Counted from the stretch's first letter, positions 10,530 to 23,770 are shown. The stretch is DNA of 64,000 nucleotides from Anthoceros angustus (GCA_010909165.1 VJWM01000178.1:372001-436000), one strand, 5' to 3'. The notes: generated by a model not told the origin, from the letters alone. Numbers and translations are program-made.

Positions 10530-13325
10530 TCAGTCCTGAAAATGGTCTGCTCCCGCTTCAACCTCATCTGTTGTCAGATTGCCATTCTGGGCCATGAAAA
10601 TTCTATACACTCGCCTAGAGCATGCTGGTCCCACTCTAATTCGACTTCCATTTCCGCCCAACGGCGCTTCCTTCGTTAAATCTTGTAGCAGAAGCTCCTT
10701 GTTATGAGCCTGGAATTGTCACCCACAAGCAACACTGGTGAGTCCTGACCAGAATGCAATAATATGCCCACACAAAGTCCACTCGACAGCTCTGATACCA
10801 CTACGTTGCACCAAACCAAAACTATCAGGACAGGCCACAAGTCCGAAACTCACACTCATGCTGGGGTCCAGGTAAGCGTTCAGAAGCGCTCTCATATTCG
10901 GATATTTCTTTGCAATTGCCATTGCACATGCGCCGGATAGTCTTGGAAGAGCTACCAAGGCTTTCAGCCTGACATCATGTCAACTCCATCAGGTTCCTCT
11001 AGCTAAACGAAAAGCTGACAAGATCGAAAGACATCCCGTGACATAATATCAAGGCTAGAAAAATGTCATTCCCAGCATCTCCAAGTACATACCATGGACT
11101 CTTTTTAATCACAGCCTTGTGTGGATCGTTCTTCACAACATGCTCGCCATTTTTGCTCACGGAGAGATAAGTCAGCTTGGGTCTGTAGCCATCAGGAAAG
11201 ACAAACATCAGTCTCCATCTATTTTCATCAAGAAGTCCACAGCAAACTTATGATGCACAGATGGTGCTCCACAAGTATCCAGAACATACTTGAACGGAGT
11301 TTTTGCTAGATTCTGCATTAAACCGACAATGTGGTCTGCAACTTCAGCTTCGTCCAAGCAGAGGCGGGAATGTACTCCAGCATAGTGCGTCACAAACTCT
11401 GCTAAGGCCTGTCTACATTGAGAGACGACATCAGATGGACATCCACTCATGCAACCACACTAAAAAAAGCGTAGCGTTACCTGTTCAACAGGAGGTCGAA
11501 CCCAGCTTGAGCTGGATTGCTTATACTGAGCTTGATCCCTGCTAGCAAAAGAAACCCGTCAGAATCCAGCCAGAGATGCAACCCAGATCTCAATTCTGAT
11601 GGGATCAGTTAAGCTTTCATTTGTAACTGACCCCATCTGTAGCAGCTCACCAACATGAACAAGATATTCTTACCTTTGCTTCAGGTACCACGTCAGCTTG
11701 TTGATCAGATAACAGACAGTGAAACCCGGGTATTGTTCTTGTAAGCTGTCCACATGCTTTTGCAGCTCGTTTCGTTCAACCATATTTGAAAACTCCTCTC
11801 CTTCTAATACTATTATCACATATGGGATGGTCACATCCTCTAACTGCAGCTGTGACACGGTGGCGCAAATAATCCTGTTCAGCTCCTTGACTTCTCCTTG
11901 CACTACTTTTCATTTTCGGCTGAAAAACCTACTCCTTCCACAGAAAACCACTCTATCTGATGCTAGCAGAGCAAGCATGATTGAGCTTTTAGTACCTGAG
12001 AGTCTCTACAGGGATCTCTCTGGCTGCTTTCCTCAGGATCTTCCTCATCAGGTACATCCCCTTCTGCATCAGTAGACGGCCTTTTTGTGGTCCAGAGGAT
12101 CGTCCTGCTGACAGGGTTTGCAACTATGTGGTACTTCAAGCTTTTCTCACTCAAACGAGTAAGCAGTGGGCCTGCCAAACGCGCAAGGTGAATCATTTGA
12201 AAACTTCGAAGCATGCAGCTGATCTTCTGGACCACAAAACCAGAACAGGAACAAAAACTGAAAGAAACGCTCATGACGCGAGAAAATTGAGTCACGAGTC
12301 ACCTGCCTCCAATAGTGCCTTTCTCCACGACTTTTGTGTCGATGAAGGCCACAGTGTTCTCAATGGCAAACCTCCCTTTTTCCCATTTGCTCTTTTCCTG
12401 CTCAAGCTTCCTTCTTTCTGCTGCTCCAGCTTTAGCCTGCTCTCTTCTAGTCTTCTCCTCCTACGTAGACAAAGAGACAGCATCAAATTGACCCAGACCG
12501 TTCACTTTGAAGAATTCGCTGTTTCATCATCACCTTGAATCGCTAAATCAGCAACTCTACCTCTTTCTGCTGCCTGTTCAACTCCTGTCGCTCTTTCTTC
12601 TCCTCCTCCTTCCGCAATTTCTCAGCAGCTCGTGCCTCCAGTTTTCTCTGCTTCTCTGCCTCCTTCTGCGCTTGCTTTTCAGCTTGACTCCGAGCTCTTT
12701 CCTCTTGCGTTAGAGTTCCACTTCCGGCCCTCTCAGTCCTCTTCAACCTCTTCCCTCGACCAGCTTCCAGTGCTTGTGATGATGACCTACCCACGTCAAC
12801 ATTCCCATCGCCCATCTCGTTCCATTCCGGAGAATCAGCTGAAGCCTGGCCCTCGCTGTAGCACACGCCTGTCTGCCTCTGCCCATCTCGATTCTCACTC
12901 AACCCAATCTCACAAGCCTTGCCGGGCACACCAAATGGCTGGAGCCAGTCAAGATCCGCCTCCTTCTCACCCACAACAGACCTGGCTGATCCCATTCCCT
13001 CAAGCTGCACCACCGCCCCCCGAGGCGCATCGTTCTCATCCCCAAGCCCCAAACCCCTTCCCTCGATCTTCTTCTCCGCCAATCTTGCCCCATGGAAAGG
13101 CTTCCTCTTTTTGAACCAGTCCACAATGCTCCTCACCTCCTTCTCCGCAGCCGCATTGTAGTCGTGCAAAACTCGACTACCCGCGGCCAAAGGCTTCACA
13201 CCAATTCTCTCCCCCACAACCTTCAGCGACTCCTCCGACTCCTGGTCCGACTCCAGGTGCACAACCGCTACAGGAGGGTCCTCGGGGTCCGAGTCCGAGA
13301 GGCAAACAACCTCGCGCGGCGACAT
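10530..13325 (-). CDS. EME1: Crossover junction endonuclease EME1-like, partner of MUS81
   Basis: EME1 is the non-catalytic ERCC4-fold subunit that with MUS81 cleaves branched DNA in recombination and replication-fork repair in the nucleus. I read nine exons: 13325-12561, 12460-12307, 12171-11996, about 11885-11674, 11538-11481, 11408-11290, 11182-11093, 10968-10854 and 10709-10530, about 622 residues; phases agree throughout. The N-terminus is acidic and serine-rich (CLSDSDPEDPP), then a Lys/Glu/Arg coiled coil, then the ERCC4-like core (WEKGRFAIENTVAFIDTKVV; VCYLINKLTWYLK; THYAGVHSRLCLDEAEVADH) and a C-terminal helix-hairpin-helix part (KKSPWLKALVALPRLSG, then RVYRIFMAQNG). Intron 2 keeps frame only with a GC donor. 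The start of exon 4 is uncertain. An in-frame ATG at 13403 would add 26 residues. It lies head-to-head with the SNARE gene. Confidence 0.9.
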
Positions 13326-14297
13326 GAGCTCTCTCACGCCCCTCCCTCCACCGCTCACCAGCGGTATCGATGAGACGCGACCCACAGGGTGAAATGCACG
13401 CATTCTCCACACCACATGCTCAAGATCCCCGAGCCCGCGCCGCCTGCCACAGCCCACCACACCTCCACATCCCCCCAGCCTGCTAGCAACCTCGAATTCA
13501 AGTTCCTCCAGCACCAAGGGCAACCTGCGCAGGCAGACGAGTCCAGTGATGTGCTCCTCGCCCGACCGAATTCGCAATCAGAGCTTGCCTGATTTCAACA
13601 GGCTCGAAGGCTCCCCGAATTTCCTCTTCCGCACTGCATACATACAAACGTGATGTTCCCGCGTCTCCAGCCTCCAGCTTCGACTGTAAAGGAGCCCTTG
13701 GACTACTCTCACGATTCGGCCCCACCGGACACTTAGCTTACCAGTATTTTAAAAGCTTTTTATACAAAACTTCAAATTGTGGACAGCTCGAGGACCAGAC
13801 CGTCTCGACCCCGGGGTGCAGGTCTTGCTGATGGGAAGAAGCAGGACGAGGCGTTCAAGCGCAAGCAGCAGCGGGTGCCGTGATCTGGTGAGTTCAACCC
13901 GGGTGTGTAGTTTTCTGAAGAGTGTGATAGGGACCTGACTTGAACGTGGAATTGGAATTGGCATGATCAGGATCAGGATCATGAGCGAAAGTGCATCCGG
14001 TGGGAGTCCAAGCTTTTGCTCTGATCCTTGGTAGGGAAATCGGCATCCAGTTGCGATTTCGATGAAGGGGCAACGAGCAGGAGCTTGGGATTACCAGTCC
14101 CTGACTGCTCCACGGGGGTACGTGCTTGGGGCCATCTTAATTAGTGATCGTGTCTCTCGCATCATCTTCAGGTGCTGCGTTTGTGTGCTGTTAGGTTTTT
14201 CTGTGAATGCGTGCAGGTGTTTCTGCAGCCAGTGTCATTTCACTTAGGCAGATGCTGGTGTAGTTTCTGAGATGTTAAGAGTCGGCTGTCTGTTTGA
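13326..14297. promoter_or_regulatory. Shared upstream region between EME1 and the SFT1-like SNARE
   Basis: The two genes diverge from this interval of less than 1 kb, so it should hold both promoters. A strong GTGAGT donor at about 13888, after a short possible leader exon, suggests that the SNARE gene has an intron in its 5' untranslated region. No TATA box convinced me. Confidence 0.45.
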
Positions 14298-14802
14298 ATG
14301 CTGCTGCACAGGGATGGGCTCAGCAACAGATCCAGTCACGAAGTTCAACTGCGTGTAGATCCAATTGGGGATTTTGACGAAGAGGTGGATGGTCTCCGTA
14401 GCAAGGTGGCTGTGCTCAAAGGGGTATGTGTCGCGTCAAGGGTTTCTGTCTCCAGTGCCAGTCAGCAAGATAGCGTAATATTGAAGGTGCTCCATGCCAC
14501 AGGTTGTCCAGGAGATCGAGTCAGAGACCAGATTTCAAAACGAATTGCTCTCTCAACTGGTAAGTCGGACTGAAGCTGAACGTGTGAAGCTGGTGCTTTC
14601 TAGCATCTTTTCCTCCTCTTCGGGCTGACAGCCTGTTTTGCAGGAGGCAACCATGGGGAAGGCCCAAGCTGGACTCAAAAATACCATGAGAAGACTGAAC
14701 CGAAGTTTGGCGGTCAATGGGTCGAACTACGTCACGCATGTCGTTCTCTTTGCATTGCTGTGTTTCTTGGGTGTATACCTGTGGACAAAATTCTTTAGGT
14801 GA
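14298..14802 (+). CDS. SFT1/BET1-like Qc-SNARE, Golgi membrane
   Basis: A tail-anchored SNARE of the plant SFT1 group, acting in membrane fusion within the Golgi. Exons are 14298-14423, 14503-14559 and 14644-14802, 113 residues, in agreeing phases. The N-terminus has the family's GLS-R motif followed by EVQLRVDPIGDFDEEVDGL. The SNARE coiled coil then runs through VVQEIESETRFQNELLSQL and MGKAQAGLKNTMRRLNRSL. A single C-terminal membrane anchor (HVVLFALLCFLGVYLWTKFF) ends at the stop. The ATG at 14298 is preceded directly by an in-frame stop, so it is the first usable start in this exon. An upstream coding exon near 13836-13890 is possible, but it only joins in frame through a weak donor. Confidence 0.88.
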
Positions 14803-15202
14803 TCTGGAAGTGGCCCATACAGTATAAAGCAGTGGAGATTACACGTTCTGGAATCTTCAAAAGGTGTTGCCGTGTCATAAGTTTTATGGCCACAATTCTT
14901 ATCATCTGGAGAGGCCTGCCTTGTTGCTTATTAGCCCGCTGATGAGTTTAACTTTATCAGTTCGACTTCCTAGCCCAGACTGTGTATTACCACTACCACA
15001 CGAAGTTCTCTTAACCTGAAAGAAGACTTATTAGGAGCGTAACTCCCTTGAGCTGGGGTGCCTTTGTATGTCGCAGCACCGCCTGGATTGCTATCCGCTC
15101 TCGACGAGTTCGTCACTATCCCATTCCGTGCGGCTTGCGTTGCAGGATCTGCTGGCTGGTGCGTGATTCGGTGCTTTCGTCTTGGGTCTTGATTTGTTGA
15201 GG
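14803..15202. other. Intergenic, SNARE 3' end to aminopeptidase start
   Basis: About 0.4 kb with no reading frame of note. It should contain the 3' untranslated region of the SNARE gene and the promoter of the aminopeptidase gene, which lies on the same strand. Confidence 0.5.
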
Positions 15203-18200
15203 ATGGTCCCTGTCATCTCGCCGTGCCAAAGGCCCGGCTTGGGGCTCGCCTTGGCATTCACGTCCCGCTGGTGCACCGCTTCAAGCAGAGCCGCTCCTTG
15301 TCCTCACGCTCTGCCTGTGATGCCCCCCGCTTCCCTGCCCACTCCATCCAACTTTCTTCTATTTGTGTGTGGGTGTGCGTGTGTGCGTGTGTGCGTCTAT
15401 GTGTGTGATTTGTGTGTGCGACGATCTTTGTCAATGGATGCTGCATGTCAAGTCGTGGCCAGCTAGTGGTGGGTTGTCTCCTTGGGCTCCAATTTCATCT
15501 GGTTGTGGGGGAATTCAGCTAGCCATTCCTGCAGTGGAGACTTTCCTCACTCGCCAGTACTTAAAATGAGAATATCTGGTGTAGCTTGACTTCCCAGTTG
15601 AGGGTCGAATTGTGAATGGCTTGGAAGAGTACGCTGGTAGCTTCTTTTTGAGTACCTGTGTTTTCGAAACGCTGGTCTGAGAGACTAAACTCCAAGAACA
15701 GCTCAGTTTTGCGTCCGCTAGAAAAATAGTTGATTGTAGTTCTTTGTGGGCTCCTTCTGACTGAATCTGGATTACCTCGTTCGAAACAGAGTTATAGATT
15801 TGTACTAGGTTGTAATTGAAAGTTTACTCAACATCATACGTTGATTGGATTGCAGGGTAAGGCTCTTTGGCAGTTGAGAAGGCATCGCACAACCTGCAAA
15901 TCCTTCGATCAGTTTCCGAAATTTAGGGCGAATCCCAGTGTAAATTGTTTTGTCCAGTCGCTGCTATGCCGTATGGTAATCTGATTCAGTAAGGTCAATA
16001 ATTGATTACCAGCCATTCTGTGGCATGCAGACTCTTGGTTCCTGTTGTCATTTGGTCGGCAATCTTCAAACATTGCGGGTGGGTTGTCTAATGAGCAGCA
16101 GACATGCCAAATAGATCGTCGCCTCTGCTTGTTCCTTTTTGCAGCGGATACCCCACAGTGCCAATCTTATATTGTTTTCACATTATCCTCATTCCAGGGA
16201 GCTGGTCCAGACTTGGGAAGGGTGACTTGTACTGTTGCAGCTCAGCCCCTTTCTACAGCTGCAGCTGAAAAAGCAGCAATGAAGGAGACTCCGAAGGAAA
16301 TCTTCTTGAAAGATTACAAGAGACCAGACTATGAGTTTGAGACGGTGCATCTAGGACCCACTTATCTGCCTCCCCTTATACAAGCATCTCCATGCACCTT
16401 CCTAACCCCTTTCTTGGCAGGTTGCTCTTAAATTCAAACTGGGCGAAGAAAACACAAACGTTCTGTCAACCATCCATGTGATTCCCAAGCACACAGGTAG
16501 TGGCAGTTGTAGAAAGAAGACAATGTCTGGGATAATAACCATGACCCTCGTTTTTGTCGAATTGCGCTTGTACTTTTCAAAGTCTGAATGTTGGTTACGT
16601 GCAGGAGGTGTACCACTCTCTTTGAATGGGGAAGATTTGAAGTTAGTCTCTATTAAAATCAATGGCAAAGATGTGGACGTAAGTGACTGTGGGATGACTT
16701 TGTGAGCCTGTCAAGGTGATGATCAGCCACTAATTCTGCAGATAACTGGTGCAGGAAGAGAATTTGAGCTTGACAGCCCGCCATTTGGTGCTTTCTTCAC
16801 TGCCTTCAGAGCCCTTTGACTTGGAGATAGAAACAGAGATCGAACCGCAGAACAACACCACCCTTGAGGTCCTTGCTCATTATGATTGGCAGCCTTTATA
16901 CAGCTTACAATAGAAGTGTGTAAAGTGCTGCAACATCTAGGACTTGTTGGTAGCTAACCCCGTTGGAAATTACAGGGTCTCTACAAGTCATCTGGTAACT
17001 TTTGCACACAATGTGAAGCTGAGGGCTTCCGCAGAATCACGTACTACCAGGCATGCTACCCCTACATGCTTGTGCCCAGGCTAGTTACATTGGTGGTAAC
17101 AATGTGGTGCTGGGAGAAGGTCTCACCTCAGAATTTGGTTTTGAGTGTGATGGATGGATTGACTTGAAAATACAGGACCGTCCAGATGTGATGTCAAAGT
17201 TCACTACTCGAATTGAGGGAGACAAGTCTCTGTATCCTGTGCTTCTGTCAAATGGGAACCTTGTTGAGCAAGGAGATCTATCTGTGAGTGGATGCCACTA
17301 CCTTGGATGTGGTAGAGCTGGTTAGTTTTTGGCAATGCCTGCAGATTGATTATCGTATTTTTGTTACTCTGGCGGTTTTGTTTCAGGATGGTGCTCATTA
17401 TGCTGTGTGGGAAGATCCTTTCTTGAAGCCTTGCTACCTTTTCGCATTGGTTGCTGGTCAGCTTGCCTGTCGAGAAGACACATTCACTACCTGTACAGGC
17501 CGAAAGGTGGTGCTGAGGATATGGACACCAGAGCAGGATATCGGTAAAACATCTCATGCTATGGTTTCTCTGAAGTCAGCCATGAAGTGGGATGAGGAGG
17601 TAACTACCAAACCTTGGCCTAATGTCTAAGTTCTACTGGACTACAGTAATATCCCTCTCGTGTACCAGGTATTTGGGCTGGAGTATGACTTGGACCTCTT
17701 CAACATTGTTGCTGTCCCCGATTTTAATATGTAAGCTTTTTTCCACGTTTGGGAGGCTTTTAGGGCAACAGAAATTAAGTCTGACTTATATAGAATTGTT
17801 CTACCTCTTTCTAGTTACCCGTTTGGTCTTCTTGTGACAGGGGGGCAATGGAGAACAAGAGTCTGAATGTAGGTCCCTCAGATTTGCCGGCAGAATACTG
17901 TAGTTGTAAGCTTATAGTTCTTGGTGACGTTTGCTTGTTTATGAATTTTGTGTATGTATTTTGCAGATTTTCAATTCAAAACTGGTCTTGGCATCTCCTG
18001 AGACAGCTACTGATGCCGATTATGCTTCCATTGAGGGTGTGATAGGACATGAGGTGTGTTCACAATATTTTCTGTTGTATCAAGAAGCTACCAATCACTT
18101 ATTGAGAAACTTCTGGCATTGACTTGTGGGTGGTTGTGAAATTCCTGCTGATGGGATTATCAGTATTTCCACAACTGGACTGGAAACAGGTGCATGCTTA

Positions 18201-21200
18201 CTTCCAGTACAGCAACTTGACATTTTTTCCCTTGTCAATGCTGTAGTACACTACTTATTCTGTATGTACTAAAGCACTCGTATTTGTGCCCTTCTTTGAT
18301 GACAGGGTTACATGTCGTGACTGGTTTCAACTCAGTTTGAAGGAAGGTTTGACTGTATTCAGAGATCAGGTGAGAATTATACTGATGAATCATCAGCTTA
18401 TTCTTTTCTGGTTGAGATGATAGGTGAAATCCATCAAGATTCTGATATACATAGCTCGTATTGGTTCTGTACTATTCAGGAATTCTCATCCGATATGGGT
18501 AGTCGAGCTGTGAAACGAATTGGTGATGTCATGCGTCTTCGCATATCACAATTTTCACAGGTAGTTGGCACATTGCATGAAATATATGATTATTTAAAAG
18601 TGGGCTTGAGGTTTGTACCGTTGATGATAAACAGGTCATCTTGTCTTTCTTTTGCAGGATGCTGGTCCTATGGCTCACCCTGTCCGACCACATTCTTACA
18701 TCAAGGTAGCCCCCAGCATAAACTTCTGCTTTTCCTGTTTTATCCCCTCAATGTTCTGTCAGTCTGCACGGCACTCAATTCTTTTTGACAAGCTTGTGGT
18801 TGGCTCATGAGATGGTGTTGCCTTGTAGCCCATTCTGTCAGTCTTTGGGTAAGTGCAGTATCAGATTCTAACCGGTAATGTTGGTTTCCGTACATCAGAT
18901 GGACAACTTCTACACAGTGACAGTAAGCCCATTTGTCCACTGTTTGTAAACTTCTGGGTTGGAGCTCTTTGCAACACTTCTTGGCCTAATGTGTCTCTGT
19001 GAACTGTCTTACAACTCCTGACGACTGGATTCAACAGGTCTATGAAAAGGTATGATACAGAACAATACACCTTGGGGCTTTGCATTGGCTTTATGCACTT
19101 CTGTCTTATTCATCATTATCACTCTTGTGCTCCAGGGTGCGGAGGTTGTGCGGATGTACCAGACATTGCTAGGGAAGCAGGGCTTTAGAAAGGTTGGCCA
19201 CGTCTGAGAGAGTGAGTTGCTTTGGCGCAGGTGACATTGACTACTTCATCATTCTAAATGTTCTGTCATGGCTGGGTGCAGGGAATGGATTTGTATTTCA
19301 AGCGTCATGATGGGCAAGCTGTAACTTGTGAAGACTTCTTGGCAGCAATGAGGGATGCCAACGGTGCAGATCTTGGCAACTTCTCCTTATGGTTTGTTCT
19401 GTCCTCCTTTCACTGGCCTGCATTCAGTTCATTTTGGAGCACAGATCACATGGAATGCTACTTGTCATGCATGAAGCTAGTCAGGTTGCGATAATGCGAG
19501 ATCTGGAAAAGTTACTTCTAGCTGATGCTGAATATGCACATGAATGCAATTTTTGTGCTCCCAGGTATGCTCAGGCTGGGACGCCTGTAGTTACTGTGGA
19601 GACTAGCTATGATCCAGAGCGACATTCGTTTACTCTCAAGTGCAGGTATGTCTGGTTGAGTGTCTTGTGTGATGGGGGCCTGTAGCAGTATTGCTGCTCA
19701 CCTTGGCATTTGTGAGCTTCTGCGGGACATATGCTTTTGATTTGCTTGTAGTTGATCCGCTTTTGCACTGCTCAGGCAGGAAGTTCCCCCAACTCCAGGG
19801 CAGCCAGTCAAGGAGCCAATGCTTATCCCCCTTGCTGTGGGCCTCTTGGGCACTGACGGGAAAGACATACCACTCTCCTCTATTTCGGATGGTGTTTCTG
19901 TGAAGTCATTGAAGAATGCGGATGGCAGCTTGCCAACAACTGTTGTCATTCGGATAGAAAAGGTAGGTTTCTTCTGTAGTATACAGGCATGGGTAACAGG
20001 ATTTGGTGTTATCCTGTCCTCTAATATGTCACTGTAGGCATGGCTAACAGGGTTTGGCCTTCTCTGTCACCTTATATGCAGGCTGAGGAAGAGTTTACTC
20101 TGCTTGACATCCCAGTGAAACCAGTTCCCTCCTTGCTACGCAATTTCAGTGCCCCTGTGCGGCTGGTTGTAGATGTCCGTGATGAAGATTTACTCTTTCG
20201 CCTGGCTCATGACTCGGATGAGTTCAACCGGTTTGTAATCTTGGAAAGCTGTTTTGAAAAGGAAGGCATCACTAGCTCTTACCCGTATGGAAGTCAACTC
20301 TCATTGCTTATATTAGCTTTTTGCATACAGGTGGGAGGCAGGACAGACTTTGGGCAGAAAGGTTCTTCTTGATCTGGTGGCCCGTGTACAAAAAGGTGAA
20401 GACCTGACAGTCGACAAGGCATACATCGAAGGCATGCGGAGCATTTTGGTTGATACATCTCTGGATAAGGTGTGCAATTCTTGCTGCTTGTAGTTCTTCC
20501 CGGTAGGTTCTTTGGTGATAATAAGCAGGTGAAAATCAAGAACTCTGTCTCTGCAGGAATTTATATCGAAGGCCCTCACCCTCCCAGGGGAAAGTGAACT
20601 TGTTGACCTCATGGAGGTGGCAGATCCAGATGCCATTCACACTGCACGCCGGTATCTAATCAAACAGCTGGCCAGTTCGCTAGAGAACGAATTTTTGCAG
20701 GCGGTGAGGATTTGTTTGAAATACAGTGGCTGTGGGAGCTTTGTCAAGATTTTGGGTCTACATCTTCCATTATTTGTGGCTTTACTAACATTATCACACG
20801 TTTTATAGCTGGAGAGCAATCAGAGCTCTGAGGAGTATAATCCTCTACACCCAGCCAGGGCACGGCGTTCTCTGAAAAATGCTGCCCTAGGTACGTTTGC
20901 TTAGGTTCTGCCGGCACTAAAGCTCTTCCTTGCATTCGCCGGAAGGTAGACACTGAGTGCTTCTCTCTCTGCTTGTTGGCAGGCTATCTTACTGCTCTAG
21001 ACAAAAATGCCACAACTGAGCTAGCTGTGAAGGCATTCCGAGAAGCAAAGAACATGACTGACCAGTTTGCTGCCCTTGTTGCTTTGGCTCAAAACCCGGG
21101 TGAAGCACGTGTTAAAGCTCTTGCTGACTTTTATGAACAATGGAAGGATGACGCTTTGGTAAGTACTCGCTTTCTATCCAAACGAATTTTTCCAATTAAC

Positions 21201-21918
21201 GGATTGCTGAGCGGCTTCATGGTGCGCTGTGTTTTCAGGTTGTGAACAAGTGGTTGTTGCTGCAAGCGGCTGGTGATATTCCTGGCAATGTGGAAAATGT
21301 CCGAAAGCTTTTGAAGCATCCTGCTTTCAACATCACAAACCCGAATAAGGTGTGCGCCTTGGACGTGTCCTTCAAAGCATGCTGACCGAACTATTATCCT
21401 GGACTGAAGCTTATTCGTCATGATTTCAGGTGTACTCTCTCATTGGTGGCTTTTGCGCAAGCGCCATCAACTTCCATGCCAAGGATGGCTCTGGCTATAA
21501 GTTTCTTGCGGACATCGTGTTAGAGCTGGACAAGCTGAACCCACAGGTTTCGTATTTGCTGCCCATAAGGAATCCCAGCTACATGATTTGCCTTTCTGTC
21601 GAAGCTTATCTCAATGCAACATGTGCTACGATTGCAGGTCGCAGCGCGAATGGTCTCAGCCTTCTCCAGGTGGAAAAGGTTCGATGAGGAGCGGCAGTTT
21701 CACTCCAAGGTAGTTTTGGAGATTCTCTTCAGCTTCTTTGCCTACGTGAGGGTTGTTGTGAAGCCGAGAAATTATGAGGGTCAGTGTGAGGCTGAGAAAT
21801 TAAGTGGCGTTAACGAGATTCATGGACTGTGGTGCAGGCGCAATTGACGAAGATCACAACTACTGAGGGTTTGTCAGACAACGTGTTCGAAATTGCATCC
21901 AAGAGTCTAGGGTTGTAG
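15203..21918 (+). CDS. M1-family zinc aminopeptidase (aminopeptidase N type), probably organelle-targeted
   Basis: A metallopeptidase removing N-terminal residues, close to the plant MPA1-type puromycin-sensitive aminopeptidases. I can follow 30 exons, about 969 residues. From the second exon on (16198-16344) every junction is in phase up to the stop at 21916-21918. Visible are the exopeptidase GAMEN motif (17841-17868), the zinc site HEYFH split between exons 18053/18164, its downstream Glu in SLKEGLTVF, the tyrosine-bearing [17 protein letters not shown], and a C-terminal alpha-solenoid ([39 protein letters not shown]). The first exon (15203-15364) is a proposal. It is Ser/Arg/Pro-rich like a transit peptide and joins exon 2 in phase across an intron of about 830 bases containing a GT repeat. 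Intron 6 starts with GC, and one exon is 12 bases. Confidence 0.93.
15365..15420. repeat. (GT)n-rich tract in the first intron
   Basis: A GTGTGTGGGTGTGCGTGTG type run begins exactly where I place the donor of the aminopeptidase first intron. The run offers several alternative GT donors in register, so the 3' edge of exon 1 is ambiguous by a few codons. Confidence 0.6.
17051..17175 (+). other. GC-AG intron in the aminopeptidase gene
   Basis: The preceding exon ends in codons for ITYYQ and the next begins with DRPDVMSKF, a junction conserved without a gap in plant homologues. The only boundary that gives this is CAG|GCATGC ... TACAG|GAC, so the donor is GC instead of GT. Confidence 0.8.
19038..19049 (+). 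other. 12-base microexon of the aminopeptidase gene
   Basis: GTCTATGAAAAG (codons VYEK) sits between CAACAG and GTATGA splice signals. It joins VT of the previous exon to GAEVVRMY of the next, as in the family. Without these four codons the conserved tyrosine region would be broken. Confidence 0.85.
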
Positions 21919-23770
21919 ACAACAGTTGCACGTTTGCCGAGTCGGGGCTTTTGCTGAAGAGCTCCAGAATGGACTCGGACAATGGTAGGATGTTTGGCTA
22001 AGTTATCGCCGGTAGCGTTTGGACCGAGCAACGTTATATTTCCACTTACAGCTTTCTGTAGATGTTCCGCCCTGAATGCCGCGTGCTGTGCACACTCACG
22101 GTCGTGGTGGTTGTGCTGTCGGGTATCGCGTAACGTGGAAGGAAAGTTGTAGCGTCTCGGTGTTCTGAAAGTGTTTATATCACCGTTTAGCTAGAAAGAT
22201 TTTCTTAATTTCAGGTTCTCGAGGCTCGAATAGAAAGGCTACTGGATGAACAGTGGTTCACGGGAGGTTGTCATCGGGTTGAGTCGGGTTTCATTGGCGG
22301 GAGGTTTGTCCGGGTTCTGGCTTCCCTGGATGAGGCCCAGAAAGAGCAGATAACAATCGGAGTTTTAACTCCAGATGACGGGGGTATAGGGTGTAGAAAG
22401 ACTGATTCACGAAATTTACCTGTATAAGTGCTCAAAAATGAATAGATTTTATGCTAGATATTGAAAATATTATTTCTTTTTCATTGATGAGTCCATATTG
22501 AGCTTTCAAGTTCTTAGTTGCTATTATAGTTGAGGTAATTCATTATGAACATTCATTTGAGAGATCACGTCGGTTACCAAGTGCCCTCAAGTGCTCCCAC
22601 CATGTCGAAAATCACTACACAATATAATATTATCTAGTTTTTTAGACTTATCGAGAACAGAATTTGAGCGTATTATTAAGTTTTACATCGTTCAAAAACT
22701 ATAATTTGGTTCATATTTGCACCAAAGACGTACACCGTTATGCCTTCGTCTACGGGTCTATGTCTTACTTCCCTTGCGGTGTCTTACACTGTTATGCCCT
22801 TACACTGCGTGCCTATTTCCTACTACCTGTTCAAGTGTCCACAAGTGACCAAGTGAGGCACACCATATCATCCACTTCCACCCTTGGTTTCTTCACATGG
22901 TCACCTCCAGATTAGTAATCTCCAATATTTCTTCCACAATAGGTTTATGACATGTTTCCACGGCATGAAAGTCTTCAAAATCTGTTTTCTCTCGTGCACT
23001 CATTCAAGGCAGTACACATGCTTCACTCAATGCTTGTAACCTCCAATGTCATATTTGCCCTTAAAACCATCCACCCACCTCTAGTTCCATTAAAAGCCTC
23101 TACATTCTTCTTCAATATCCGAGACACTGTCATTCAACTTACAAGTACTCATAATTTATTTGTAGCTCACCTTGCTACATCACCTTGAGACAAGCTAGGA
23201 TTGGCTTGACTATAAGCTAACAACTCTCTTTTTTACCCAAAATCTAGCTGACCCTTTGTGATCAATGGTCCAACATGACAGCCCAACTAGGTCGAGCAGG
23301 TCACGGTCTTCTCTCATAGACATTTCTGTGACAAAGTGGAGAGCATAAGATTCTGTCACTATGAATTTCTTTATTGTGTATTGTAACGTACAATGGCAGT
23401 GCTCCTTAGAGCATAGGGAGAAACAAGTCTCTTGAAGAGACACGATTGTTCAGCATGGGTCACAACCCTTCGTTTTTGTATGCCTTGATGGTCTAGATCT
23501 GGTAGTACTTTGTTGTTACGCCTGTGAATGCAATGACTATTTAATGGCAGCGGCATTACCAAGCTCAGTCGCAGTTATGAATGTGACTAAGGAAGCACCC
23601 GCTCTAGTCATCTATTCTTTTCGAACTTAAGGCATAAGCATAAGCAAGACCATGTGTCCCCAGACTCTCACAGAATAAGAGGAGATGAGCTCTATTCCGT
23701 ATGCCGGATCTATCGGCACTCTTTAGCATCTCGTACAAAATAATCGGCCTGACCTAGCTCTTCCAGCCTC
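21919..23770. other. Intergenic region downstream of the aminopeptidase
   Basis: About 1.85 kb, becoming AT-rich after 22400. I find no reading frame with family resemblance. The first few hundred bases should carry the 3' untranslated region of the aminopeptidase. The part from about 22600 may be old transposon DNA next to the copia relic, but nothing in it shows this. Confidence 0.4.
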
